Positions 25,274 through 32,991 of a DNA stretch of 32,991 nt are shown here, piece by piece. The notes beneath the pieces were generated by a model. The model did no database searches and was not told the origin of the DNA. It saw only the letters and a program-made list of their open reading frames with translations. Position numbers and translations under genes: made by a program. The stretch's first letter is position 1; every line of letters starts with the position of its first letter. This DNA comes from Deltaproteobacteria bacterium (GTDB taxonomy: Bacteria; Desulfobacterota; Syntrophobacteria; BM002), in assembly GCA_019309045.1 (NCBI GenBank), contig JAFDGZ010000033.1:1-32991 (forward strand). Reading direction: 5' to 3'.

Positions 25274-28200
25274 CTACTCCTGCCGTCCTTTTTCGTGAAC
25301 ATGCCTGTGGGCGAATTCCCAACGCTTGTCAAGATAATAAAGAATCGGCACCGTCATCCTGGAAAGGAACAGGGACGCAACCTCGCCGGCCATCAAAGAA
25401 ATGGCCAGACCTTGAAAGATAGGGTCGAGTAAAATTACCGAGGCGCCCACAACAACTGCGGCAGCAGTGAGCATCATCGGCCGGAAGCGAACCGCACCTG
25501 CATCGATTACTGCCTCGTCAAGGGACATGCCCTGGGCCACTCGCAATTCAATAAAATCCACCAGAATAATGGAGTTGCGCACCACAATGCCAGCGCCGGC
25601 GATGAAGCCAATCATGGAGGTGGCAGTAAAAAAAGCTCCCATCAGGCCGTGGGCCGGCAGTATGCCAATCAGCGAAAAGGGGATGGCGATCATAATCGTC
25701 AGTGGGGTGGTGAAAGAATGGAACCAGCCCACGATGAGAAGAAAAATGAGGACCAGCACCGCAGCGAAAGCAAGGCCCAGGTCGCGGAAGACCTCATAGG
25801 TAATATGCCATTCACCGTCCCATTTGAGCGCATAGCGGTTGATGCTCTCGGGAATGTGGCTGGTGTACTGGGCCATATTGTAGCCTTCAGGCAATCGCAG
25901 GGCGGCAATCTTGTGGCGCATTGCCAGAATGGCGTATACCGGACTCTCCTTTGCTCCGGCCACATCGCCCACCACATAAACTACGGGCATGAGATTCTTG
26001 TGATAAATGCTCCGGTCAATCTCTGTACGCTGCACAGAAACCAGGTCAGCGAGCGACACCAGGCCACCTTTTGCCGAAGGTATCTTGATGGCAGTCAACC
26101 TTTGCACTCCGGCTCTGGCGGCCAGGGGCAGTCGGACCACTATGAGGACATCTTCCTTTTCCCTGGGCAGATGCAGCAGGCCGACTTTCCTTCCCTGCAA
26201 GGCGAGTTGCAGGGTTTGATCGACTTGAGCGGCTGAGATTCCATGCAGGGCGGCCTTTTCCTTGTCTATGAGTAGATTTATTCTGGTTTGCTCCTCCTCC
26301 ATATACCAGTCAGTGTCGACCACTCCTGGTGTGTCGTCGAAAATCTGCAGCACCTGTCGGGCAATCTGTCGCTGCCGCTGGTAATGCGGTCCGTAGATTT
26401 CCGCCACCAGCGTGGAAAGTACCGGCGGCCCCGGCGGCACTTCTACCACTTTGACCCGGGCATGGTGCCGTTCGGCTATGCGCTTCAAGGCTGGCCGCAC
26501 CCGCTTGGCTATTTCATGGCTCTGCGCTCGACGGTGGCTCTTGCCAGCCAGATTAATCTGGATGTCTGCCATATGAGGACTCCGGCGCAGGTAGTAGTGG
26601 CGCACCAGGCCATTGAAATTGAAGGGCGCTGCAGTTCCGGCGTATATTTCGAAATTGCTGATCTCATTGACGGTTTTGAGATAGTCGGCCATCTCCATGG
26701 CCACAGCTGTACTTTCTTCCAGGGTGGAGCTCTCCGGCATGTCCAGGATCACCTGGAACTCGCTCTTGTTGTCCAGAGGAAGCATTTTCACCTTCACCCA
26801 GCCCAGGGGAACGAGGGCGCAGGAAACTATGAGCAGTACGACCACCCCGATCAGGAAAATCCAGCGCCAGAAAGGGACTTCGATCAGCGGGGTCATGATC
26901 TTGCGGTAAAGCCTGGTGCTCCAGTCCTCCCGGTGCTCATGAACTGCAGCAGGGTGGCTGCCCTTGTGTTTGAGCAGCAGGGTAGAGGCCCAGGGGGTGA
27001 CAATGAAGGCAATCAACAGGGAAAAGACCATGGCTGCAGAGGCGCCGACCGGAATGGGCCGCATGTACGGCCCCATGAGCCCGCCGACCAAGGCCATGGG
27101 CAACAGGGCGGCGATTACTGTAAAGGTGGCAAGGATGGTTGGATTGCCCACTTCGTCGACTGCCTCTACCGCAACCTCGGAAAAGTAGCGCCCCTTGTTT
27201 TCCGGCAAATGAAAATGCCTGACAATGTTTTCCACCACCACGATGGCATCATCCACCAGGATTGCGATGGAAAAAATGAGGGCGAAGAGAGTGACGCGGT
27301 TGAGAGTATAGCCATAGAGGTAAAAGACAGCGAGTGATAGGGAGAGAGTCACTGGTATGGCAATGGCAACTACACCAGACTCGCGCCGTCCCAGACTGAA
27401 CCAGATGAGCAGGCTAACCGAGAATATGGCAATGAACATGTGCTCAAGGAGTTCATTTGACTTTTCCTGTGCTGTTTCTCCATAATTCCGGGTGACGGTC
27501 ACTTTGATGTTGTCTGGAATCAATGTGCCTCGACTTTCCTCGATCTTTTTCAGTACTTGCTCGGCCAGGGTAACTGCATTGGTGCCTTTGCGCTTGGCAA
27601 TGGTGAGTGTCACCGCAGGATAAAGGCCCAGCCTGGTTTGACTGGCATGGGCCTCCTTTCTTGCTGCCGGTCCAAAACCAAGGAAGACATACTGGTCCGG
27701 CTCGGCAGCCCCGTCCACCAGGTCGGCAACGTCGCGCAGATACACGGGTCTGTTGTCGTACACTCCGACGACGACCCGGCCCACATCGTCCAGATTGCGC
27801 AGAAAGCCGCCGGTGTGAATTTTGATTTCTCCCTTCACAGATGGAAAGCTGCCGAGGTCCGCCTCCTGGTCAGCGGCGGCCAGCATGGCTGCCACCCTGT
27901 CGGCGTGCAGATGGAAGGCTGCCAGGCGGGCTGGATCCAACTGCACTTTGACCTGCCGGCGTTGCCCGCCTATGACGCTGGTGAGAGAGACATTGTCCAG
28001 CCGCTTCACCACATCTTCAACCTCTACTGCCACCCGCCGCAGGGTATAGTGGTCCACATCCTCACCCCAGAAGGTCAATGTCAGTACTGGAACGTCGTCG
28101 ATGTAGCGCGGCTTGACCAGAGGCGGCGACACTCCGTGCGGAATACGATCAAAATTGGCCAACAGCTTCGACTGCAGTCTGACAATGGCTTCCTCCTCGT

Positions 28201-28519
28201 CCTGCCCCACGTAAAAACGGACTATTACCAGGGACGAGGAAGGGCTCGAAGTGGAATAGATGTATTCGACCCCGGGAATTTCCCAGAGCAGCTTCTCCAT
28301 GGGCTTGGTTGCCCGCTCTTCAACCTCTTTGGCGCTGGCTCCTGGCATGCGGACGAAGACATCGATCATGGGCACGATAATCTGCGGATCCTCCTCCCGC
28401 GGGAGCATATAGACGGCAGCCAATCCCAGGAAGATTGAAGCAACAATGATGAGAGGCGTCAGCTTGGAATCGATGAACAGCTGGGCTATTCTACCTGCGG
28501 GTCCAGGCTCTTGTTTCAT
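25274..28519 (-). CDS. RND efflux pump, inner-membrane permease
   Basis: A proton-driven exporter subunit of 1081 residues, full length for the AcrB-type family. Features include the first membrane helix ([26 protein letters not shown]), the large porter domain ([28 protein letters not shown]), the proton-relay Asp pair in [17 protein letters not shown], and the symmetric second half ([44 protein letters not shown]). It is the last gene of a channel-adaptor-pump operon; ATG 28519 overlaps the adaptor stop (ATGA). The substrate may be a drug, metal or envelope compound and cannot be read from sequence. No regulator gene is adjacent. Confidence 0.93.
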   Translation of the reverse strand: MKQEPGPAGRIAQLFIDSKLTPLIIVASIFLGLAAVYMLPREEDPQIIVPMIDVFVRMPGASAKEVEERATKPMEKLLWEIPGVEYIYSTSSPSSSLVIVRFYVGQDEEEAIVRLQSKLLANFDRIPHGVSPPLVKPRYIDDVPVLTLTFWGEDVDHYTLRRVAVEVEDVVKRLDNVSLTSVIGGQRRQVKVQLDPARLAAFHLHADRVAAMLAAADQEADLGSFPSVKGEIKIHTGGFLRNLDDVGRVVVGVYDNRPVYLRDVADLVDGAAEPDQYVFLGFGPAARKEAHASQTRLGLYPAVTLTIAKRKGTNAVTLAEQVLKKIEESRGTLIPDNIKVTVTRNYGETAQEKSNELLEHMFIAIFSVSLLIWFSLGRRESGVVAIAIPVTLSLSLAVFYLYGYTLNRVTLFALIFSIAILVDDAIVVVENIVRHFHLPENKGRYFSEVAVEAVDEVGNPTILATFTVIAALLPMALVGGLMGPYMRPIPVGASAAMVFSLLIAFIVTPWASTLLLKHKGSHPAAVHEHREDWSTRLYRKIMTPLIEVPFWRWIFLIGVVVLLIVSCALVPLGWVKVKMLPLDNKSEFQVILDMPESSTLEESTAVAMEMADYLKTVNEISNFEIYAGTAAPFNFNGLVRHYYLRRSPHMADIQINLAGKSHRRAQSHEIAKRVRPALKRIAERHHARVKVVEVPPGPPVLSTLVAEIYGPHYQRQRQIARQVLQIFDDTPGVVDTDWYMEEEQTRINLLIDKEKAALHGISAAQVDQTLQLALQGRKVGLLHLPREKEDVLIVVRLPLAARAGVQRLTAIKIPSAKGGLVSLADLVSVQRTEIDRSIYHKNLMPVVYVVGDVAGAKESPVYAILAMRHKIAALRLPEGYNMAQYTSHIPESINRYALKWDGEWHITYEVFRDLGLAFAAVLVLIFLLIVGWFHSFTTPLTIMIAIPFSLIGILPAHGLMGAFFTATSMIGFIAGAGIVVRNSIILVDFIELRVAQGMSLDEAVIDAGAVRFRPMMLTAAAVVVGASVILLDPIFQGLAISLMAGEVASLFLSRMTVPILYYLDKRWEFAHRHVHEKGRQE

Positions 28520-29679
28520 GAGGCTTCCTCCACCCTGGCGCCGTCAACCAGCGAAGGAATCACCTCGACCACGTAACGTTCGCCTTGCTGCAGCCCGCTG
28601 AGCACTTCCACAACCTCCGGGTAGACTCTGCCCAGTCGCAGCAAACGAAAGTGGACTACATTGTCGCCATCCACCAGGTAGATGCCAGTGAGCTGACCCT
28701 GGCGAATTATGGCTGATCTGGGTACCCGGATCTGCAGCTGCTGGCCCAGAGGAATATTGACCCGGGCAAACATGCCCGATCTGAGAGCTGCCCCGGGTGG
28801 CAGGGCAACCTTGATCAAAAAAGAGCGGCTGTCAGGATCTGCTGCAGGTACTATAGTGCTGACCGTACCTGCCAGGCCCGTGAGACTTAAAGCAGGAATG
28901 GCTGCTGAGACCATCTGCCCCAGGTGCACCTGCTCGATATATCTTTCGGGCACTACCAGATCCAGATGGTAGCCATGGGTAGTTTCCAGAGTTAGCAGGG
29001 TTCGGCCGGGGATGGCGAGATCGCCTTCATCCACGAATTTGCCGGTGATGATGCCGTCATGGGGCGCCTTGATCAGGGTGTAATTCAGCCTCACTCGCGC
29101 CGCCGCCACTGCGGCGCGGGCCTGTCTGACTCTTGAGGCGGCAGCAGACGCCATGGCTTCTGCCCGTTCACGGGCGGCCCTGGCTTCCAGGTAGCGGGCT
29201 TCCACTTCGTCGAATTCCTGGGCGCTGACTGATTCTTCCTGTTTGAGTGACTGGTAGCGGTGGTAGGTGGCAGCAGCCAGCTGCGCAGTGGACCTGGCCT
29301 GGTCGCGGGCTGAGAAGGCCGCCCTGAGTGCCTGTTCTGCCTCACTCAATGTTGCTCTTACCTCTCGCAGCTGGGCTCTGGCCTGCCGTTGATCGAGCCT
29401 GATCAGGATCCCGCCGGCCTTGACCTGGTCACCTTCGCGCACCTCGACGGCTTTGACCGTGCCCATTACTTCGGCAGCCAGGCTGCTGGTTATACCGGCC
29501 CGCACTGTGCCCACGGCGTTATAGATCACAGGCTGCGACTCCAGCCTCACTGTTGCGATTTGGACGCCGGTTACCAGCGGGTGCTGAACCTCTGCCGTAC
29601 CCGGCTCGATCTTGTCACTACAACCGCAGCCCAACAGCAGCAGGGCAAAGATGAAATGATATTGAGGTTTCAGTTTCAT
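28516..29679 (-). CDS. RND efflux periplasmic adaptor (membrane fusion protein)
   Basis: A 387-residue HlyD/AcrA-type adaptor. An N-terminal lipoprotein signal ([13 protein letters not shown]) suggests a lipid anchor on the first Cys. Residues ~45-90 form a lipoyl-like strand set ([41 protein letters not shown]), then a long coiled coil ([20 protein letters not shown]...[18 protein letters not shown]), then the second lipoyl half and beta-barrel. I use ATG 29679, with GGAG eight bases upstream, rather than GTG 29688. It is the middle gene of the operon. Confidence 0.92.
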   Translation of the reverse strand: MKLKPQYHFIFALLLLGCGCSDKIEPGTAEVQHPLVTGVQIATVRLESQPVIYNAVGTVRAGITSSLAAEVMGTVKAVEVREGDQVKAGGILIRLDQRQARAQLREVRATLSEAEQALRAAFSARDQARSTAQLAAATYHRYQSLKQEESVSAQEFDEVEARYLEARAARERAEAMASAAASRVRQARAAVAAARVRLNYTLIKAPHDGIITGKFVDEGDLAIPGRTLLTLETTHGYHLDLVVPERYIEQVHLGQMVSAAIPALSLTGLAGTVSTIVPAADPDSRSFLIKVALPPGAALRSGMFARVNIPLGQQLQIRVPRSAIIRQGQLTGIYLVDGDNVVHFRLLRLGRVYPEVVEVLSGLQQGERYVVEVIPSLVDGARVEEAS

Positions 29680-29702
29680 GTAAGGCACTCCAGCATGATT
29701 CC

Positions 29703-31088
29703 CTAGTGGAAGTTTTCTTGCAGAGTTCCTGCAGCCAGGGCCAGTCTTGCCCTAGCCACGGTGTAGTCATGACGCGCCCGGGAATAATTGCGGCGGGCTT
29801 GCTGCAGCGCCACTTCGGCGTCCAGCAAGTTGACGATGGTGTTGAGGCCGTTTTTGTAGCGGTTGCTGACAATGCGCAGGCCTTCTTCCGCCTGGGCTAT
29901 GGCGCCTCTGGCTACCTGCATACACTGCCAGGAACTCTGCGCCTCCAGGTAGGACCGTCTGGTTTCCACAGCGATGCCGAGTTCCAGTTGCTGGCGTTTG
30001 GCCTGCATCTGAGCGAGCCTGGCCCTGGCCTCGGCCACCCTTGCCTGCAGATTGTAGCCGCTGTACAGGTTCAGACTCAGGGTGGCGCCGACGCTGTAGT
30101 TGTCTTCGCTGTTGCTGAAGTCTTCGGTATTGATCTGGTAGTTGCCTGTAAAGTGGAGGCTGGGCAGATGGGCTGATTTTGCCTTGGCGACCTCTTTGCT
30201 GGCCATCATTTCCTCATATTTCAGTCGAGCCAGATCCGGTCGATGCTCCACGGCTTTCTGCAGCCAATCCTCTAGGGAGTTTTGCAACTGGCGCTCTGCT
30301 TGCGGAGATGGTGGCAGGCGGAACACCTGGTGTACTCTTAAGCCCATGGCGGCGCTCAGAGCAGCGCGGGCAATTTCCAGTTCACTCTGCGCCTGCAATC
30401 TTTCCTGCTCCACCTGGGCCAGACGAACCTCGGCCCGCAGCAGGTCACTTTTCAACACCAGGCCGCTGGCGTGACGAGAACGGATCAGTTTCAGGTGGGC
30501 TCGAGCTGTTTTCAAGGCCTGCTCTACAACTCTGACATTCTCTTGGGCCAGCTGGACGCCGGCGTAGGAAAATACGGTTTCAGCAATAACCTGCTGCCTG
30601 GTTCGCGTTGCTGCCATAATAGCTGCCTGCTGATTAAGCTTGGCCTGGCTGAGACCAATCCAGGACTGGCCGCTATCAAATACCGGCAGGGTAACAGTGA
30701 AGTTGGTGGCGAAATTGTTTATGGCGTTTGGATTGTTGAGTCTGTCAACCTCGAAGTCTTTCTGCTCGAATACTCCCTGATTGAGTTTAGAGCTGAAAAC
30801 ACCAACGGGACTGTCCGTTCTGGTAAAATTTTCGCTGACCTCGAGTTGGGGCAGCAAACCAGAGCGAGCCTCTTTTACGCGGGCCCCGGAGGCATCAAGC
30901 AGAGATTGGGCAGCAGTGATCTTCGGGTTATACCGCAGGGCCATCTGGATAGCTTCCTGCAGGGTCAGTAAAGAATAACTGGTGCTGGAGCCTGCGGTTT
31001 GCCCTGTCCATCCCGGCTGAGAGCTGCTGAACTGCAGGCAGACAAAGATGCTGAACCAGAACCATGTCTTCGAGAGATACCGTATCAT
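29703..31088 (-). CDS. TolC-like outer-membrane efflux channel
   Basis: A 461-residue protein with an N-terminal signal sequence (KTWFWFSIFVCLQFSSSQPGW) and two similar halves of long amphipathic helices and strands, as in TolC. Examples are LTLQEAIQMALRYNPKITAAQSLLDASGARVKEARSGLLPQLEVS and, in the second half, RPDLARLKYEEMMASKEVAKAKSAHLPSLHFTGNY. It is the first gene of the efflux operon, 23 bases before the adaptor. ATG 31088 is preferred to the in-frame GTG 31103. A TATAAT box and an operator-like repeat lie upstream. Confidence 0.92.
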   Translation of the reverse strand: MIRYLSKTWFWFSIFVCLQFSSSQPGWTGQTAGSSTSYSLLTLQEAIQMALRYNPKITAAQSLLDASGARVKEARSGLLPQLEVSENFTRTDSPVGVFSSKLNQGVFEQKDFEVDRLNNPNAINNFATNFTVTLPVFDSGQSWIGLSQAKLNQQAAIMAATRTRQQVIAETVFSYAGVQLAQENVRVVEQALKTARAHLKLIRSRHASGLVLKSDLLRAEVRLAQVEQERLQAQSELEIARAALSAAMGLRVHQVFRLPPSPQAERQLQNSLEDWLQKAVEHRPDLARLKYEEMMASKEVAKAKSAHLPSLHFTGNYQINTEDFSNSEDNYSVGATLSLNLYSGYNLQARVAEARARLAQMQAKRQQLELGIAVETRRSYLEAQSSWQCMQVARGAIAQAEEGLRIVSNRYKNGLNTIVNLLDAEVALQQARRNYSRARHDYTVARARLALAAGTLQENFH

Positions 31089-31216
31089 AACAATGCTTCC
31101 CACAACATAGAGGGTAGTGGAACGATATTCATCGCCTGCAAAGGACTGGAAGCGGCGACAATAATCAAAGACCTTTTCTGGAAATATCCGGGCTCGTGAC
31201 TTACCTTGTTGACAGC

Positions 31217-31245
31217 ATTATATGAATATGGTTTCTAGAGGTCTA
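31217..31245 (-). promoter_or_regulatory. Promoter of the efflux operon
   Basis: On the minus strand TAGACC (31245-31240) is followed after 17 bases by a perfect TATAAT (31222-31217). It would leave a leader of about 125 bases before the channel gene. Confidence 0.5.
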
Positions 31246-31247
31246 GA
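31234..31247 (-). promoter_or_regulatory. Operator-like double palindrome over the -35 box
   Basis: TCTAGA-GG-TCTAGA places two identical 6-base palindromes either side of two bases and overlaps the proposed -35 box. Such a position suits a repressor of the efflux operon, though no regulator gene is nearby. Confidence 0.4.
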
Positions 31248-31348
31248 GATTTTGCAGGTTAGCGGCTGTCCGGTTATCAGTTATCAGTTATCGGTTATTG
31301 GGAAAGAGGCGGTGGGTGCGGCACCCTGCCGCGATCGGGGCTGGCCAT

Positions 31349-31394
31349 GGCTACGGTTACGATGCCCGTTACGGTAGAGGGTCACGGTAACGGT
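31349..31394 (+). repeat. Diverged relative of the nested palindrome
   Basis: Starts GGCTACGGTTACGATGCCCG like the left arm of the ~99-base module, then closes early with CCGTTAC...GTAACGG as a 7-base-pair stem. It looks like an internally shortened or rearranged copy. Confidence 0.55.
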
Positions 31395-31439
31395 GAATGA
31401 CATGCATTTACCTTGCGCCCTCCGCCGTTACTTGAGACT

Positions 31440-31479
31440 GGCAACGCAGTCTAAAGTCTGCGCCTACCGACATGTTGCC
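31440..31479 (+). repeat. 40-base palindromic unit (copy 7 of 7)
   Basis: Begins GGCAACGCAGTCTAAAG and ends CATGTTGCC. It lies between the divergent efflux operon and the UspA gene at 31564. Confidence 0.8.
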
Positions 31480-31513
31480 GAGATGTTGTACGTTCCACGT
31501 ATGTTTTGAATTT

Positions 31514-31548
31514 TTTTGACTTTTGACTTTTGACTTTTCACTTTTTAC
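31514..31548 (+). repeat. Heptamer tandem repeat before the UspA gene
   Basis: Three exact TTTTGAC units are followed by TTTTCAC and TTTTTAC. The tract ends 15 bases before the start codon and next to the ribosome site, so unit loss or gain could change promoter or leader spacing. Confidence 0.75.
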
Positions 31549-31563
31549 CAATGGGAGACAACG

Positions 31564-32406
31564 ATGTACGCTAGACTGCTGCACGTTTTTAGAAATACGC
31601 CGCTCGGCAGGGAAACTCTGTTGCAGTCTGTTTATTTTTGCAGGGTGGTGGGTGTCCAGCTGGTCATCTATGTTCCTGAGTTTACCAAGTTTTTAATGTA
31701 TTTTGGAAATGAGGTGGTACAGGTTGACCTGGACAATTCCTATCTCAAATGGCCTCAAACCGCTGTGGAACATGCTGGCGCCATAGCCGAGCAGGGAGGC
31801 GTTGCCCCCGAGTTTTTCAAGCCCAAGGAGTTCACCGCCTCAACATTGCCCGATGTGCCGACCAATTTCGATTTTATGTCGTGCCCCCGCAGCATGAGTG
31901 ACCTGTCGTCCAGGGTGGGCCTGGGTCACATTGGGCCCAGGGTAAGGCATATCGTCAGGGCGGCACATTTTCCGGTACTCATTCCGAGTGCAGTCTACAA
32001 AGAGTGGCACAGCATAGCAGTGTTTTTCGGCGGTTCGGCCAATGCTGCCCGCGCCCTCAAACTGGGGTTGCGCATCCATGAAGCGACTGGATTGCCCATA
32101 GACATATTTACCCAGATGGAAAAGGACTTTCAACATACCTACGAACAGGTTATTGACGATGAAAATATCAAAGAGGATCTGGAAAATAACATTCGAGAGT
32201 GGTACAGATTTGAGACAGGGAGCTTTGAGGAGAACCTTTATGAGGTCCCTCACGATGCGCTTGTGATCCTGGGGGCCTATGGGCATGGAGTGGTCAGGGA
32301 GATTCTATTTGGCAGCAAGATGGAACTCATTCAGTCCACCATTGCCAACAGCTTGCTGATTGTCGGCCCGAAATACAAGGCTGTGGGTTGGCGCTGGCGG
32401 CGGTGA
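31564..32406 (+). CDS. UspA-family universal stress protein (tandem)
   Basis: A 280-residue cytosolic protein with two Usp-like halves. The second half is well conserved: SIAVFFGGSANAARALKLGLRIHEATGLPIDIFT at its start and LVILGAYGHGVVREILFGSKMELIQSTIANSLLIVGP at its end, the latter containing the Gly-rich nucleotide loop. The first half is diverged. GGGAG precedes ATG 31564. It is followed after 57 bases by an HtrA-type protease gene, so the two may form a stress operon. Confidence 0.85.
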   Translation: MYARLLHVFRNTPLGRETLLQSVYFCRVVGVQLVIYVPEFTKFLMYFGNEVVQVDLDNSYLKWPQTAVEHAGAIAEQGGVAPEFFKPKEFTASTLPDVPTNFDFMSCPRSMSDLSSRVGLGHIGPRVRHIVRAAHFPVLIPSAVYKEWHSIAVFFGGSANAARALKLGLRIHEATGLPIDIFTQMEKDFQHTYEQVIDDENIKEDLENNIREWYRFETGSFEENLYEVPHDALVILGAYGHGVVREILFGSKMELIQSTIANSLLIVGPKYKAVGWRWRR

Positions 32407-32463
32407 CAGGAGCTGTCAGAGATGAAGAAATACTGTGGCAGCAGGACAGAAGGAGGGTTGGTC

Positions 32464-32991
32464 ATGGAAGACGGTGTTTCTGGGCACACTCAGATGGTTG
32501 TCCGCTGGGGCGTCAAGTTTTTCCTAATTGGCACGATCTTCATGTTTCTTGCAATCGCCATCTCCAGTGGTTGCGCCCAACAAACCTCGGAGTCCACGAA
32601 GGAGGCTGAGCCGCAAAAAGCAGTTGAGACAGTTTCACCACCGGCTCCGGCAAGCGCGGCAAAATCTATTGATTTCGCCAGAGCCATCGAGTGGGTGGCG
32701 GAGCGGACAATTCCCGCAGTAGTCCATATCGAGGTTACCGAACGTCAGGAGGTGATAAATCCCTTGCTGCCCTTTCAGGAGGATCCCTTCTTTCGCTACT
32801 TTTTTGGCTTTCCTGAGATGCCCCGCAAGTTCAAACGTGAGTTGAAGGGATTGGGCACAGGGATGATCATGGATGCCGAAGGGCATATCCTCACCAACAA
32901 CCACGTGGCGGGCGGCGCCACCAAGATCGAGGTGCTTCTCGCCAACGGCAAACGATATCCGGCAAAACTGGTGGGTGCTGATCCCAAAACA
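32464..32991 (+). CDS. HtrA/DegP-type serine protease lipoprotein (partial, 3' end missing)
   Basis: The frame is open to the window end, giving the first 176 residues. A membrane segment ending in a lipobox-like AISSGC (Cys near residue 38) is followed by a Ser/Glu/Pro-rich linker. The trypsin-like domain then begins: ERTIPAVVHIEVTE, the DegP-style flexible loop with Phe-rich PFFRYFFGFPE, and GTGMIMDAEGHILTNNHVAGGATKIEV, whose His 147 is the first catalytic residue. The Asp, the Ser and any PDZ domains lie beyond the window. AGGAGGG six bases before ATG 32464 sets the start; ATG 32422 in frame is the alternative. Envelope protein quality control is the expected role. Confidence 0.9.
   Translation, partial: MEDGVSGHTQMVVRWGVKFFLIGTIFMFLAIAISSGCAQQTSESTKEAEPQKAVETVSPPAPASAAKSIDFARAIEWVAERTIPAVVHIEVTERQEVINPLLPFQEDPFFRYFFGFPEMPRKFKRELKGLGTGMIMDAEGHILTNNHVAGGATKIEVLLANGKRYPAKLVGADPKT

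Larger units (their letters stand above)
31104..31563. other. Spacer between the efflux operon and the UspA gene
   Basis: Apart from the efflux promoter it holds GTTATCAGTTATCAGTTATCGG strings (31274-31299), a diverged nested palindrome, a 40-base palindrome (31440) and a heptamer repeat just before the UspA gene. No gene is seen. Confidence 0.65.

Noticed and set aside
26288-27337. Long plus-strand open frames (26288-27337, 27557-28438, 25649-26236) inside the RND pump gene
   Set aside because: They are antisense shadows of a full-length, motif-rich gene in GC-biased sequence; the peptides are His/Gln/Arg-rich without family resemblance.

Overview
The window looks like a piece of a Gram-negative bacterial chromosome, most likely a member of the Desulfobacterota (former Deltaproteobacteria). 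That placement is an inference. It rests on a three-part envelope efflux system with an outer-membrane channel, a sigma-54 activator next to a sigma-54-type promoter, and a TauE/SafE - PF09608 - dikinase-like - universal stress protein gene block that I associate with that group. No rRNA, tRNA, CRISPR array, transposase or integrase was seen.

Layout: (1) 1-1156, a non-coding array of repeats. (2) 1157-3817, an M1-family metallopeptidase. (3) 3818-7323, an accessory island with three toxin-antitoxin pairs on the minus strand (two PIN/VapC type, one RelE type), separated by blocks of the same repeats. (4) 7324-9588, tex on the minus strand, then a structured 470-base spacer. (5) 10059-21892, all on the plus strand: the potassium transporter kup, a sensor kinase overlapping an NtrC-type sigma-54 activator, and a seven-gene operon (UspA protein, TauE/SafE permease, PF09608 membrane protein, PEP-synthase-like protein, single-domain response regulator, two more UspA proteins). 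(6) 21893-22979, a repeat remnant and a fourth toxin-antitoxin pair (VapBC). (7) 23094-25198, a DUF202 membrane protein and a ClC chloride transporter with CBS domains. (8) 25274-31088 on the minus strand, an outer-membrane channel / adaptor / RND pump operon. (9) 31564-32991, a tandem UspA protein followed by the start of an HtrA/DegP-type protease lipoprotein that runs off the window.

Two things stand out. First, the seven-gene operon has a sigma-54-like -24/-12 element (15023-15038) and two matching upstream sites of the form TGTTTC-N5-GAAACA (14862-14878) and TGTTTC-N5-GAAAAA (14942-14958). They lie directly behind the sigma-54 activator gene, so the kinase and activator probably control it. 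Its central enzyme has the ATP-grasp and phosphohistidine domains of PEP synthase but no recognisable PEP/pyruvate barrel. Second, the non-coding blocks are built from a compound unit of about 440 bases. It holds three different palindromes (30, 40 and about 99 bases) in fixed order and orientation, plus a DnaA-box-like word. Repeat blocks flank or neighbour all four toxin-antitoxin loci.
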